Shown here: positions 1-6,451 of the stretch, piece after piece
Position numbering within the stretch: position 1 is the first letter of the stretch
Layout: each line of letters begins with the position of its first letter
Origin: an uncultured Methylobacillus sp.
GTDB lineage: Bacteria; Pseudomonadota; Gammaproteobacteria; Burkholderiales; Methylophilaceae
Reading direction: 5' to 3'
DNA length: 13,411 bases
Assembly: GCA_946481235.1 (NCBI GenBank)
Contig: CAMLME010000037.1
Span: forward strand, 1 to 13,411
Program-made: the position numbers and the translations under genes
Notes under the pieces: generated by a model
Databases searched by the model: none
The model's input: the letters and a program-made list of their open reading frames with translations, nothing else
What the model was told of the DNA's origin: nothing

Positions 1-680
1 TCGACATGAGCGAGTTCATGGAGAAGCATTCGGTCGCCCGCCTGATCGGCGCGCCGCCGGGCTATGTGGGCTATGAAGAGGGCGGCTACCTGACCGAGGC
101 CGTTCGCCGCAAGCCGTATTCGGTGATCCTGCTGGACGAGGTGGAAAAGGCCCATCCGGACGTGTTCAACGTGCTGCTGCAAGTGCTGGACGACGGCCGC
201 ATGACCGACGGCCAGGGCCGCACCGTGGACTTCAAGAACACCGTCATCATCATGACTTCCAACCTTGGCAGCCAGATGATCCAGCAGATGGCTGGCGACG
301 ATTACCAGGTGATCAAGCTGGCGGTGATGGGCGAGGTGAAAAGCTATTTCCGCCCGGAATTCATCAACCGCATCGACGAGGTGGTGGTATTCCACGCGCT
401 GGGTGAATCGCACGTGAAGTCCATTACCGCGATCCAGCTGCAATACCTCGCCAAACGTCTCAAGGCGATGGAGATGGAACTGGAGGTCACCGATGCTGCA
501 CTGGGCGAAATCGCCAATGCCGGTTTCGATCCGGTCTACGGCGCACGTCCGTTGAAACGCGCAATCCAGGCTGAGATCGAAAACCCGTTGGCGAAGGAAA
601 TCCTGGCCGGGCATTTCGCGGCGAAAGATACCATTCAGGTCGACGTGGAAAATGGAAGGATGGTCTTCAGCAAAGCCTGA
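1..680 (+). CDS. clpB: ATP-dependent disaggregase ClpB, C-terminal part (5' end outside window)
   Basis: Hexameric AAA+ chaperone that works with DnaK to pull polypeptides out of aggregates in the cytoplasm. The frame is open from the first base, with in-frame codons before the first ATG (position 6), so the gene begins upstream; only about the last quarter is present, from inside the second AAA+ domain. Counting from that ATG, visible motifs are the D2 pore loop GYVGYEEGG (residues 19-27), Walker B VILLDE (40-45), sensor 1 around MTSNLGS (83-89), the [11 protein letters not shown] segment carrying the arginine finger (115-125) and the sensor-2 motif GARPLKR. The tail (NPLAKEIL and onwards) is typical of ClpB rather than ClpA or ClpC. 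The stop codon is at 678-680. Nothing suggests truncation apart from the window edge. Confidence 0.97.
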   Translation, partial: DMSEFMEKHSVARLIGAPPGYVGYEEGGYLTEAVRRKPYSVILLDEVEKAHPDVFNVLLQVLDDGRMTDGQGRTVDFKNTVIIMTSNLGSQMIQQMAGDDYQVIKLAVMGEVKSYFRPEFINRIDEVVVFHALGESHVKSITAIQLQYLAKRLKAMEMELEVTDAALGEIANAGFDPVYGARPLKRAIQAEIENPLAKEILAGHFAAKDTIQVDVENGRMVFSKA

Positions 681-758
681 GCCAATGAGCCGCTACGCCG
701 CATGGGAGGTGCTCAGTTCCTGTTGTAAGGCCAGCGCAAGTCAGCCGACTAAGGAGTG

Positions 759-790
759 CGGATAGATCCATGTTTTTATGGGTTTATCCG
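759..790 (+). terminator. 13-bp hairpin between clpB and the EF-hand gene (weak terminator or 5' leader structure)
   Basis: Bases 759-771 pair with 778-790 along the whole length: 11 Watson-Crick and 2 G-T pairs, with a 6-base loop (GTTTTT). It lies 78 bases after the clpB stop and 16 bases before the Shine-Dalgarno of the EF-hand gene. The downstream bases are T-rich (TCATTCTTTCACTTT) but not a clean T-run. It could therefore be a weak terminator for clpB, or a structure in the leader of the next mRNA. The pairing is read directly from the sequence; the role is inferred. Confidence 0.4.
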
Positions 791-805
791 TCATTCTTTC
801 ACTTT

Positions 806-811
806 AGGAGG
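806..811 (+). promoter_or_regulatory. Shine-Dalgarno AGGAGG of the EF-hand gene
   Basis: A perfect AGGAGG ends 5 bases before the ATG at 817, which fixes the start of the exported EF-hand protein and predicts strong translation. Confidence 0.8.
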
Positions 812-816
812 CTGAA

Positions 817-1296
817 ATGACTACTCGAATGACTCGCACTGCCATGGTTGTCGGAATGCTGGTTTCGCTGGGAGGTTTTTCCTCCATGGTATCGGCGGAT
901 ACCATGCTGGGGACGGGTGGCTACAACCGCGAACTGCACACCATGGAAATGATGAAGATGCTGGACGCGAACAGCGACCATATGGTTTCCAACGAAGAGT
1001 TTACGACCTATTACGGTTCGCTCTTTGACGAACTGGACAAAAATCGCGACGGCGCCATCGACACCAAGGAGTGGGTGGGTACCAAGAGCGACAACAAGAT
1101 CGGCATCGCGACCGGCGGCTACAGCCGGCAATTGCGTACGATGGAAATGATGAAGACGATGGACACCGACAAGGACCACAAGGTCACCAAGGATGAGTTC
1201 ATCAAGTTCCATGACACGGTTTTCACTGCCATGGACACCAAGGGCGAAAAAATGATCGACGCGGAAAGCTGGCTGCGCAAGACAACCGGCAATTAG
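817..1296 (+). CDS. Exported EF-hand protein with tandem duplicated halves
   Basis: Small protein of 159 aa, probably periplasmic and Ca2+-binding. The N-terminus has a basic start, a hydrophobic core and a signal-peptidase-like site after VSA (about residue 27). Four EF-hand-type 12-residue loops follow: D50-E61, D74-E85, D116-E127 and D140-S151. The first three keep acidic or polar ligands at positions 1, 3, 5 and 12. The fourth has Lys at position 3, Glu at 5 and Ser at 12, so it is probably weak or non-binding. The two halves (about 33-88 and 98-153) are clear copies: each begins TGGY and continues to a TMEMMK segment before its first loop. The gene has its own strong ribosome-binding site and is followed by an intrinsic terminator, so it is probably monocistronic. 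EF-hand identity is secure; the biological role is unknown (calcium buffering or sensing are guesses). Confidence 0.88.
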   Translation: MTTRMTRTAMVVGMLVSLGGFSSMVSADTMLGTGGYNRELHTMEMMKMLDANSDHMVSNEEFTTYYGSLFDELDKNRDGAIDTKEWVGTKSDNKIGIATGGYSRQLRTMEMMKTMDTDKDHKVTKDEFIKFHDTVFTAMDTKGEKMIDAESWLRKTTGN

Positions 1297-1314
1297 CATG
1301 GGGGTTGCTTCAGA

Positions 1315-1347
1315 CAAGGGCCAGTTTATCTGGCCTTTGTTTTGTCC
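1315..1347 (+). terminator. Intrinsic terminator after the EF-hand gene
   Basis: Bases 1315-1324 pair with 1330-1339 (10 pairs, one of them G-T) around the loop TTTAT. A T-rich tract, TTTGTTTTGTCC (1336-1347), follows. It starts 18 bases after the stop of the EF-hand gene and separates that gene from the DedA gene. Confidence 0.85.
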
Positions 1348-1423
1348 GTGAAGGAGGATGCCGGGGCGGTGAATGGCTGCTATATTGAACGCAATTGCGG
1401 CCATTCCAATCGGGAATACCAGC

Positions 1424-2077
1424 ATGGATTTCACGCAGTTCCTGAATCTTCTCGTGCACTTCGATCAACAGCTCGGCGGCATGATCGCCCATCACCATGA
1501 GGTGATCTATGTGATGCTGTTCGCGGTGGTCTTCTGCGAAATCGGGGTGCTGCCCTTATTCTTCCTACCGGGTGACCCCTTGTTGTTTCTCTGCGGGGCG
1601 TTTTGCGCAATGGGCGTGCTCAATATCTGGCTGCTGACGCCTTTGCTTTTTGCCGCCGCCGTATTGGGCAGCGTGCTCAGCTACTGGACAGGACGCGGTA
1701 TCGGCCAGCGGGCGTATACACGGAACTACCGATGGCTGGACCGCGACGCATTGCAAAAGACGCATGCGTTTTACGAGAGCTACGGGCGTGTTACTTTCAT
1801 CCTGTCTCCGTTCATTGCCGTGGTGCGTACATTTGCACCATTCGTAGGTGGGGTTGCCGGCATGACGTTCGAGAAATTCCTGGTTTCGGTGATCGCCGGT
1901 GCTGCGGTATGGGTGCTGACCCTGGTGCCCGGCGGATATTTCTTCGGCAACATTCCACTGATTCGCGACCACATGGGCGCCATTGTGCTGCTGGGGTTGG
2001 CGCTGGGACTGGGGTCGTTGGCCGTGAGCGGGCTAGTGCGGGCTTACCGGAGGCATCGAGTGGGTTCCGGGTTGTGA
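1424..2077 (+). CDS. DedA-family membrane protein (divergent)
   Basis: DedA-family proteins are inner-membrane proteins linked to lipid (undecaprenyl-phosphate) flipping, envelope integrity and proton-coupled transport. I choose the ATG at 1424 (217 aa). From there the N-terminus (MDFTQFL, then HFDQQL) lines up with E. coli DedA, and Glu39 and Asp51 of the FCE and FLPGD motifs fall at the E. coli numbers. The in-frame ATG at 1373 would add 17 residues, and the AAGGAGG at 1351-1357 lies 15 bases before it, too far for a normal site. Conserved features are FLPGDPLLF (47-55) and VRTFAPFVGG (134-143, with Arg135), plus several hydrophobic segments. Oddly, the partner arginine of the ARFxPxVRTF motif is replaced by Pro129, and the usual Gly-Asp before the YxxGR motif is Gly-Ser (82-83). 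The family call is firm; equivalence to a particular E. coli paralogue is not. Confidence 0.9.
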   Translation: MDFTQFLNLLVHFDQQLGGMIAHHHEVIYVMLFAVVFCEIGVLPLFFLPGDPLLFLCGAFCAMGVLNIWLLTPLLFAAAVLGSVLSYWTGRGIGQRAYTRNYRWLDRDALQKTHAFYESYGRVTFILSPFIAVVRTFAPFVGGVAGMTFEKFLVSVIAGAAVWVLTLVPGGYFFGNIPLIRDHMGAIVLLGLALGLGSLAVSGLVRAYRRHRVGSGL

Positions 2078-2220
2078 CCGCATGCAGCCGCATATGACCA
2101 GCAATCCGTGCACGGTTCCGTTAATCGCCGCGCATAATTGGTGCAGAGGTTTCGTTTTTGGGCGCCCGCAGTGTCAGGGTTGCCTGCATGGATTCTCGTA
2201 ATTTATCCCTAATCTGCGCG

Positions 2221-2250
2221 TTCACGCGCTTTCCTGTTCTTTGGTATACA
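2221..2250 (+). promoter_or_regulatory. Candidate promoter for the redox/ccm operon
   Basis: TTCACG (2221-2226) and TATACA (2245-2250) each match 4 of 6 bases of the sigma-70 consensus and are separated by 18 bases. Transcription would start near 2257, giving a leader of about 125 bases that includes the hairpin at 2327-2354. Such matches occur by chance, so this is tentative. Confidence 0.25.
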
Positions 2251-2326
2251 TCTTGCTGATGCTCTCTCTGTAACACGCATTCCACGGTTGGCGTGCGTCA
2301 GGGTCAAAGACGATCCGGAATCAAGT

Positions 2327-2358
2327 GATATCCCAAGTGTGACTTGTGGATATTTTTT
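2327..2358 (+). terminator. Leader hairpin with T-run upstream of the redox operon (possible attenuator or operator)
   Basis: Bases 2328-2333 pair with 2348-2353 and 2334-2338 pair with 2342-2346, with a single bulged T at 2347 and a GTG loop. All 11 pairs are Watson-Crick, and G2327-T2354 can add a wobble pair. Six consecutive T residues (2353-2358) follow, which is terminator-like. It sits 22 bases before the GTG start of the flavoprotein gene with no gene directly upstream, so attenuation of the operon is possible. As DNA, the near-palindrome could equally be a repressor or activator site. The motif CAAGTG is repeated at 2322-2327 and 2334-2339. Confidence 0.45.
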
Positions 2359-2380
2359 GTGAACATCGTCAGAGATCATT

Positions 2381-4369
2381 GTGCACGCTGCTTTAGAACA
2401 GTCGATCATCGTCCAGCAAGGTTGCGATCCGCTCCCCGTCGTTATCGTCGGCGCCGGACCGGTCGGCGTGCGTTGTGCCCAGCAACTGCATCGTCTGGAA
2501 CCCGACCTCCCGATTGTGATTTACGGCAAGGAGCCGTGGGAGCCATACAACCGGGTGCTGCTTTCCTCTTTTCTTGCTGGTGAAACCAAGTGGGCAGCGT
2601 TGACCGCCGGGCTGGAATTGCCGGATGTCGATCACATTCAATCCCGCCTGAATTGCTCCGTCATCGACGTAGACCGTGAGCGCAAGACCATTACCGATTC
2701 CACCGGCTTGATACAGCCCTATTCCAGGCTGGTGCTGGCGGTGGGATCGCGCCCCAGAATTCCCGATATTCCCGGCATAGGTCAGGCCAATATTTATGTC
2801 TTCCGGGACATGAACGATGCCCAGAAATTGTTTGCGCGGCGTAGCCGTAGCCGTCGTACCGTTATTATTGGCGGCGGCCTGCTGGGGCTCGAGGCGGCAC
2901 ATGCAATGCAGCGTATGAATACCGAGGTGTGCGTGATCGAGCATAACGCCCGGCTCATGATGGGGCAGCTGGACGAGGCAGGTGCCGATCTACTCAAGCG
3001 CCATGTTGAAGAGTCCGGCATCCGTGTTCTTGTGGATGCGCGGCTCAAGTGCATCCACGGCGAAGGCGTGGTAAGCGGGGTCAGTCTCGCCGACGGTACG
3101 CGCATAGACTGCGATACCGTCATCCTGGCGACCGGCATCCTGCCGAATATCGAGCTTGCGATGCATGCCAAATTGAGTTTCGGTCGCGGCATACGCGTCG
3201 ATGACGGCATGCACACCTCCGATCCTGACATCTATGCCATCGGCGAATGCGCAGAGCATCGCGACATGGTGTACGGCATTGTTGCGCCTGGCCTTGAGCA
3301 GGCAGGCGTGGCAGCCCATAGCATATGCCGGGGTGCGGCGCATTATACGGGTTCGCTGGAGGCGACCCAGCTCAAGGTGCTGAGCCTCCCGGTCTTCAGT
3401 TCCGGGCGGGTCGGGGAACGGGACGGCCTGGATATGGCGCGCATGGCGGTTTATGCCGACGAGGAGGCCGGCATCTACCGCAAGGCGATTGTCGAGCATG
3501 GGCGCCTGATCGGGTTCATCGCGGTTGGTAGCAGTCCGGAAACGGCACGCGTTCAGGAAGCGCTGCTCAACGAACGCGTCATTTTCCCCTGGCAGCTTTG
3601 GCGTTTCCGCAGCACCGGTTTCCTGTGGCCGGAATCGGAGTCGGCAAGTGTCGTCGACTGGCCGGCGACCGCTATCGTCTGCAATTGCAATGGCGTGACG
3701 CGCGGCCAGCTCGGTGTGGCGATGGCGGAAGGCTGTGCCACGGTGGAGCAGATGGCGGCCTGCACCCGTGCCTCGACGGTGTGCGGCGCATGCAAGCCGC
3801 TGCTGGCCGAGCTGGCCGGCAGCGAAGTCGTGCGTACCCCGGTGCGCGCCCGAGTGCCATTGCTGGTCGGGGTGGCGCTGGCGATGCTGATCACCCTGGC
3901 GGCCATGCTGATTCCGGCGATCCCGTACGAAGCCTCGGTGCAGCACGCCTGGCACTGGGACGTGCTTTGGCGCGACAACTTCTACAAGCAAGTGAGCGGC
4001 TTCACCGTACTGGGGCTGACGGCCATCGGCCTGCTGCTTACCTTCCGCAAGCGCTGGCGCAAGGTGAGTTTCGGCGATTTCGCCATCTGGCGCCTGCTGC
4101 ACGTGACGCTCGGCACGCTGGCGGTGGTTGCGCTGTACGTGCATACCGGCGGGCGCATGGGCAGCAATCTCAACTTTTTCCTGATGTTTGCATTTTGCGG
4201 ATTGATCCTGCTCGGCGGCCTCAGTGCGGCCGTGATTGCGCAGGAACATCGCCTGGTGCCCGGTTTCGCCAAGCGCTGGCGCGAAAACGGGGTATGGCTG
4301 CATATCCTGCTGTTCTGGCCGGTGCCGGTATTGCTGGGTTTTCATGTTCTCAAATCTTATTACTTTTAA
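2381..4369 (+). CDS. NirB-like FAD/NAD(P)H oxidoreductase - BFD [2Fe-2S] - di-heme b membrane fusion
   Basis: A 662-aa protein expected to pass electrons between cytoplasmic NAD(P)H and the membrane. Residues about 18-400 resemble the pyridine-nucleotide oxidoreductase part of NirB: FAD-binding GAGPVG (24-29), NAD(P)-binding GGGLLG (164-169) and the second FAD motif DIYAIGE (283-289). A BFD-like [2Fe-2S] domain follows, with Cys434-x-Cys436 and, 31 residues later, Cys468-x2-Cys471. There is no sirohaem/4Fe-4S nitrite-reductase module. Instead the C-terminus has about five membrane helices (about 493-516, 537-556, 569-588, 597-621, 636-659). His574/His588 and His641/His655 are each 14 residues apart on helices 3 and 5, the pattern of bis-His ligands for two b haems. 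Basic loops (555-561, 630-634) put the flavin domain in the cytoplasm. The start is GTG with a weak AGAG; no better start exists. It heads the operon, 9 bases before the multihaem cytochrome. The exact substrate is unknown. Confidence 0.85.
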   Translation: MHAALEQSIIVQQGCDPLPVVIVGAGPVGVRCAQQLHRLEPDLPIVIYGKEPWEPYNRVLLSSFLAGETKWAALTAGLELPDVDHIQSRLNCSVIDVDRERKTITDSTGLIQPYSRLVLAVGSRPRIPDIPGIGQANIYVFRDMNDAQKLFARRSRSRRTVIIGGGLLGLEAAHAMQRMNTEVCVIEHNARLMMGQLDEAGADLLKRHVEESGIRVLVDARLKCIHGEGVVSGVSLADGTRIDCDTVILATGILPNIELAMHAKLSFGRGIRVDDGMHTSDPDIYAIGECAEHRDMVYGIVAPGLEQAGVAAHSICRGAAHYTGSLEATQLKVLSLPVFSSGRVGERDGLDMARMAVYADEEAGIYRKAIVEHGRLIGFIAVGSSPETARVQEALLNERVIFPWQLWRFRSTGFLWPESESASVVDWPATAIVCNCNGVTRGQLGVAMAEGCATVEQMAACTRASTVCGACKPLLAELAGSEVVRTPVRARVPLLVGVALAMLITLAAMLIPAIPYEASVQHAWHWDVLWRDNFYKQVSGFTVLGLTAIGLLLTFRKRWRKVSFGDFAIWRLLHVTLGTLAVVALYVHTGGRMGSNLNFFLMFAFCGLILLGGLSAAVIAQEHRLVPGFAKRWRENGVWLHILLFWPVPVLLGFHVLKSYYF

Positions 4370-4378
4370 CTGGGCGGT

Positions 4379-5851
4379 ATGGCAAAAGGACGCGGCAAGT
4401 GGATATGGGCCTATTGGGGGATTCTGACTTTGGCGATTGGGGCGTATCTGGCGACCGGGCTGCTGGATAAAACGGCAGGCGGCAATCCGCTGCTGGCTCC
4501 GGCGCGCGCCATGCTGCTGCCGGGCGCGACTACGCACGCCCATCACCAGATCGAACTGGCCTGCGAGGCTTGTCATACCGATCCCTTCGGCGGCGCCGAG
4601 CTGATCCAGGAGGCCTGCGTCGGCTGCCACGAGGCCGAGTTGAAGGAGGCCGACGACTCGCATCCGGCCAGCAAGTTCGACGATCCGCGCAATGCTGACC
4701 GCTTGGAAAAACTGGACGCACAGATGTGCGTGACCTGCCACCAGGAGCACCGCCCCGATATCACGCATGCAATGGGCGTCACCTTGCCCGACGACCTCTG
4801 TTTCCACTGCCATAGCGGCGAAGAGGAAATGCCGCCAGACCACAAGGATTTCAAATTCGACGGCTGCACTGCGGCCGGCTGCCACAACTTCCACGACAAC
4901 CGTGCGCTGTACGAGGACTTCCTGCTGAAGCATGCGACCGAGCCATGGCTGCTGGAAACGACCCAGCTGCCCGTGCGCGAGTTCGCCACGGCGGCGCAGG
5001 AAATGATGAGCTACCCGGCCGACAAGTATCCCCTGCAGCCGCTGACCGCCGGGCAGCAGGATGCTCCCGCGGATCATCGCGGCGACAAGAAAGTCCAAGC
5101 CGACTGGCTGGCCAGTGCGCATGCCCGCAACGGGGTGAATTGCAGCGCCTGCCATGTGCCAGCGGAGGGCGCCGAGCAGGGCAAGTGGATTGCCAAGCCC
5201 GACCAGTCAGGCTGCAAGAGCTGCCACAGCAAGGAGATCGAAGGATTTCTCGCCGGCAAGCACGGCTCTCCACTGGCGCAAGGCCTGCCGCCGATGACGC
5301 CGGCGAAAGCGCGGATTCCGATGCGTGCCGACGCGCACGACAAGGAGCTGGGCTGCACCACCTGTCATGGCGCGCACAGCTTCGACACACGCAAGGCGGC
5401 GGTGGAATCCTGCATGGGTTGCCACAGTGACCAGCACACCCAGGCCTACAAGAAATCGCCGCATTACGCGCTGTGGCAGAAGGAGCTCGCCGGCAAGGCG
5501 CCGGCCGGCTCCGGCGTCTCGTGCGCCAGCTGTCACATGCCGCGCGTGCGCATGCCGACCGACGAAGGTTCGCGTCTCGTGGTGCAGCACAACCAGAACG
5601 ACACCTTGCGCCCCAACGAAAAAATGATCCGTCCGGTATGCATGACTTGTCATGGGCTGGGCTTTTCCATCGACGCCATGGCCGCACCGGGATTGATTGT
5701 CAACAACTTCTCCGGAAAACCGGTGCATCACGTTGAAAGCATCGACATGGCGGTGAAAAAGGATGAAGAGACGCGGCGCGAACGCGATGCGAAGAATCCC
5801 CGGCCTGCGGAAGCGGCCGTCGAGGCAGGGCAGCAGGTAAGCGATTTTTAA
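4379..5851 (+). CDS. Membrane-anchored undecahaem c-type cytochrome
   Basis: A 490-aa periplasmic electron carrier or enzyme, tethered by an N-terminal helix (about 8-28) with no obvious cleavage site. Eleven haem-binding motifs are visible. Ten are CXXCH, starting at Cys62, 80, 117, 141, 255, 279, 326, 345, 382 and 421. One is CX4CH (Cys163-Cys168-His169). They form two blocks: five in residues 62-169, like small class III/c7-type cytochromes, and six in 255-425, separated by about 85 haem-free residues. The second block, with SPHYALW (360-366), SCASCHMP (381-388) and HNQNDTLRP (404-412), looks to me like the hydroxylamine-oxidoreductase-like multihaem superfamily; this is recognition by eye. 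The Ccm genes downstream would attach its haems. It follows the flavoprotein by 9 bases, suggesting it accepts electrons from that protein's b haems. The ribosome-binding site is weak (GGGCGG immediately before ATG). Whether it is catalytic or only a conduit is not settled. Confidence 0.9.
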   Translation: MAKGRGKWIWAYWGILTLAIGAYLATGLLDKTAGGNPLLAPARAMLLPGATTHAHHQIELACEACHTDPFGGAELIQEACVGCHEAELKEADDSHPASKFDDPRNADRLEKLDAQMCVTCHQEHRPDITHAMGVTLPDDLCFHCHSGEEEMPPDHKDFKFDGCTAAGCHNFHDNRALYEDFLLKHATEPWLLETTQLPVREFATAAQEMMSYPADKYPLQPLTAGQQDAPADHRGDKKVQADWLASAHARNGVNCSACHVPAEGAEQGKWIAKPDQSGCKSCHSKEIEGFLAGKHGSPLAQGLPPMTPAKARIPMRADAHDKELGCTTCHGAHSFDTRKAAVESCMGCHSDQHTQAYKKSPHYALWQKELAGKAPAGSGVSCASCHMPRVRMPTDEGSRLVVQHNQNDTLRPNEKMIRPVCMTCHGLGFSIDAMAAPGLIVNNFSGKPVHHVESIDMAVKKDEETRRERDAKNPRPAEAAVEAGQQVSDF

Positions 5852-5856
5852 CCATG

Positions 5857-5864
5857 AAAAGGAG
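5857..5864 (+). promoter_or_regulatory. Shine-Dalgarno deciding the start of the Tll0287-like cytochrome
   Basis: AAAAGGAG ends 7 bases before the ATG at 5872. It overlaps the earlier in-frame ATG at 5854, which has no site of its own, so translation should begin at 5872. Confidence 0.75.
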
Positions 5865-5871
5865 CAATGCA

Positions 5872-6444
5872 ATGAAGCAACTGGAAGTATTGAAGCTGGG
5901 TGCGGTGCTGGCGGGCTTGGCTATCGCAACTTCGGTGCAAGCCGACGATGTAATTACACCGCAGGAAATGACCGATGCGCTGCATATGGTGATGGCAGCG
6001 GACCGGGCGGTCTACACCAAGCTCATCGTCAACCGCTTGGTAAACGAAGAGAAAATCATCAAGGCCAGCGAGCACTGGAAGGATGACAAGGCCCTGGTGC
6101 TGCCTGCACAGATGTTCCGGTTCGGCGCAGAGGAAGTGGCGAAGAAGAAGCCCGGCTTCAGTTATTCGTTGTTGTCCACCTGGCCGATCAACAAGCAGAA
6201 CGCGCCCAAGACTCCGGCCGAGAAAGAGGGCCTGGAGTTCATCGCCAAGAATCCCGACCTGAATTTCTACAAAACGGAAACCCTGGGCAAGCAAAAGTAC
6301 TTCACTGCCGTTTATGCCGACAAGGCCATCGCGCCGGCGTGCATCACCTGCCACAACGCCCATAAGGACAGTCCGCGTACCGATTTCAAGATCGGCGACA
6401 TCATGGGTGGCGTGGTGATCCGGGTTCCGGTCGGCAGCAAGTAA
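5872..6444 (+). CDS. Tll0287-like (DUF3365) monohaem cytochrome c
   Basis: A 190-aa exported protein of the Tll0287-like/DUF3365 family, a PAS-like fold carrying one c haem that occurs alone or as a sensor domain. The signal peptide ends at about VQA (residue 24). The single haem motif is CITCH (157-161), followed by NAHKDSPRTDFKIGDIMGG, the typical family ending. It stands alone, with no kinase or cyclase domain attached, so a soluble periplasmic electron-transfer or haem-sensing role is likely. The only cysteines are the two of the haem motif. The sixth haem ligand therefore cannot be a cysteine, unlike the Cys/His ligation I recall for cyanobacterial Tll0287. It lies 20 bases after the multihaem cytochrome and 7 bases before the next cytochrome, within the same operon. 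Confidence 0.88.
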   Translation: MKQLEVLKLGAVLAGLAIATSVQADDVITPQEMTDALHMVMAADRAVYTKLIVNRLVNEEKIIKASEHWKDDKALVLPAQMFRFGAEEVAKKKPGFSYSLLSTWPINKQNAPKTPAEKEGLEFIAKNPDLNFYKTETLGKQKYFTAVYADKAIAPACITCHNAHKDSPRTDFKIGDIMGGVVIRVPVGSK

Positions 6445-6451
6445 CCCGGCC

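Larger units (their letters stand above)
2078..2380. other. Gene-free region of about 300 bases between the DedA gene and the redox operon
   Basis: I see no convincing gene here on either strand. The region contains a candidate sigma-70-type promoter (2221-2250) and a hairpin plus T-run (2327-2358), listed separately, and a perfect GGGCGCCC palindrome near 2160. No clear terminator for the DedA gene and no FNR-type TTGAT-N4-ATCAA site were found. A 35-codon frame at 2094-2201 has no ribosome-binding site and is not called. Confidence 0.6.

Noticed and set aside
1373..1423. In-frame 17-codon extension of the DedA gene
   Set aside because: The AAGGAGG lies 15 bases before that ATG, and the extension does not match the family, whereas the ATG at 1424 aligns residue for residue with E. 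coli DedA.
2136..2156. Possible sigma-54 promoter (TTGGTGC, then TTTCG)
   Set aside because: The -12 element lacks the conserved GC of TTGCA and the -24 element is imperfect; not enough to call.
2094..2201. 35-codon frame with four cysteines, including CQGC, in the leader region
   Set aside because: No Shine-Dalgarno, no recognisable signal or helix, and chance frames of this size are common.
2381..4369. Reading the flavoprotein as assimilatory nitrite reductase NirB
   Set aside because: The sirohaem/4Fe-4S cysteine motifs are absent, and the C-terminus is a membrane domain.
2990..5155. Very long open frame (721 codons) on the minus strand across the flavoprotein and multihaem cytochrome genes
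   Set aside because: Its product is low-complexity, His/Gln/Arg-rich and has no recognisable motif. It lies antisense to two genes with clear cofactor motifs. Such frames are expected opposite GC-rich coding DNA.
4379..5851. Reading the multihaem cytochrome as the ammonia-forming nitrite reductase NrfA
   Set aside because: No CXXCK active-site motif, and the haem number and spacing do not fit NrfA's five haems.
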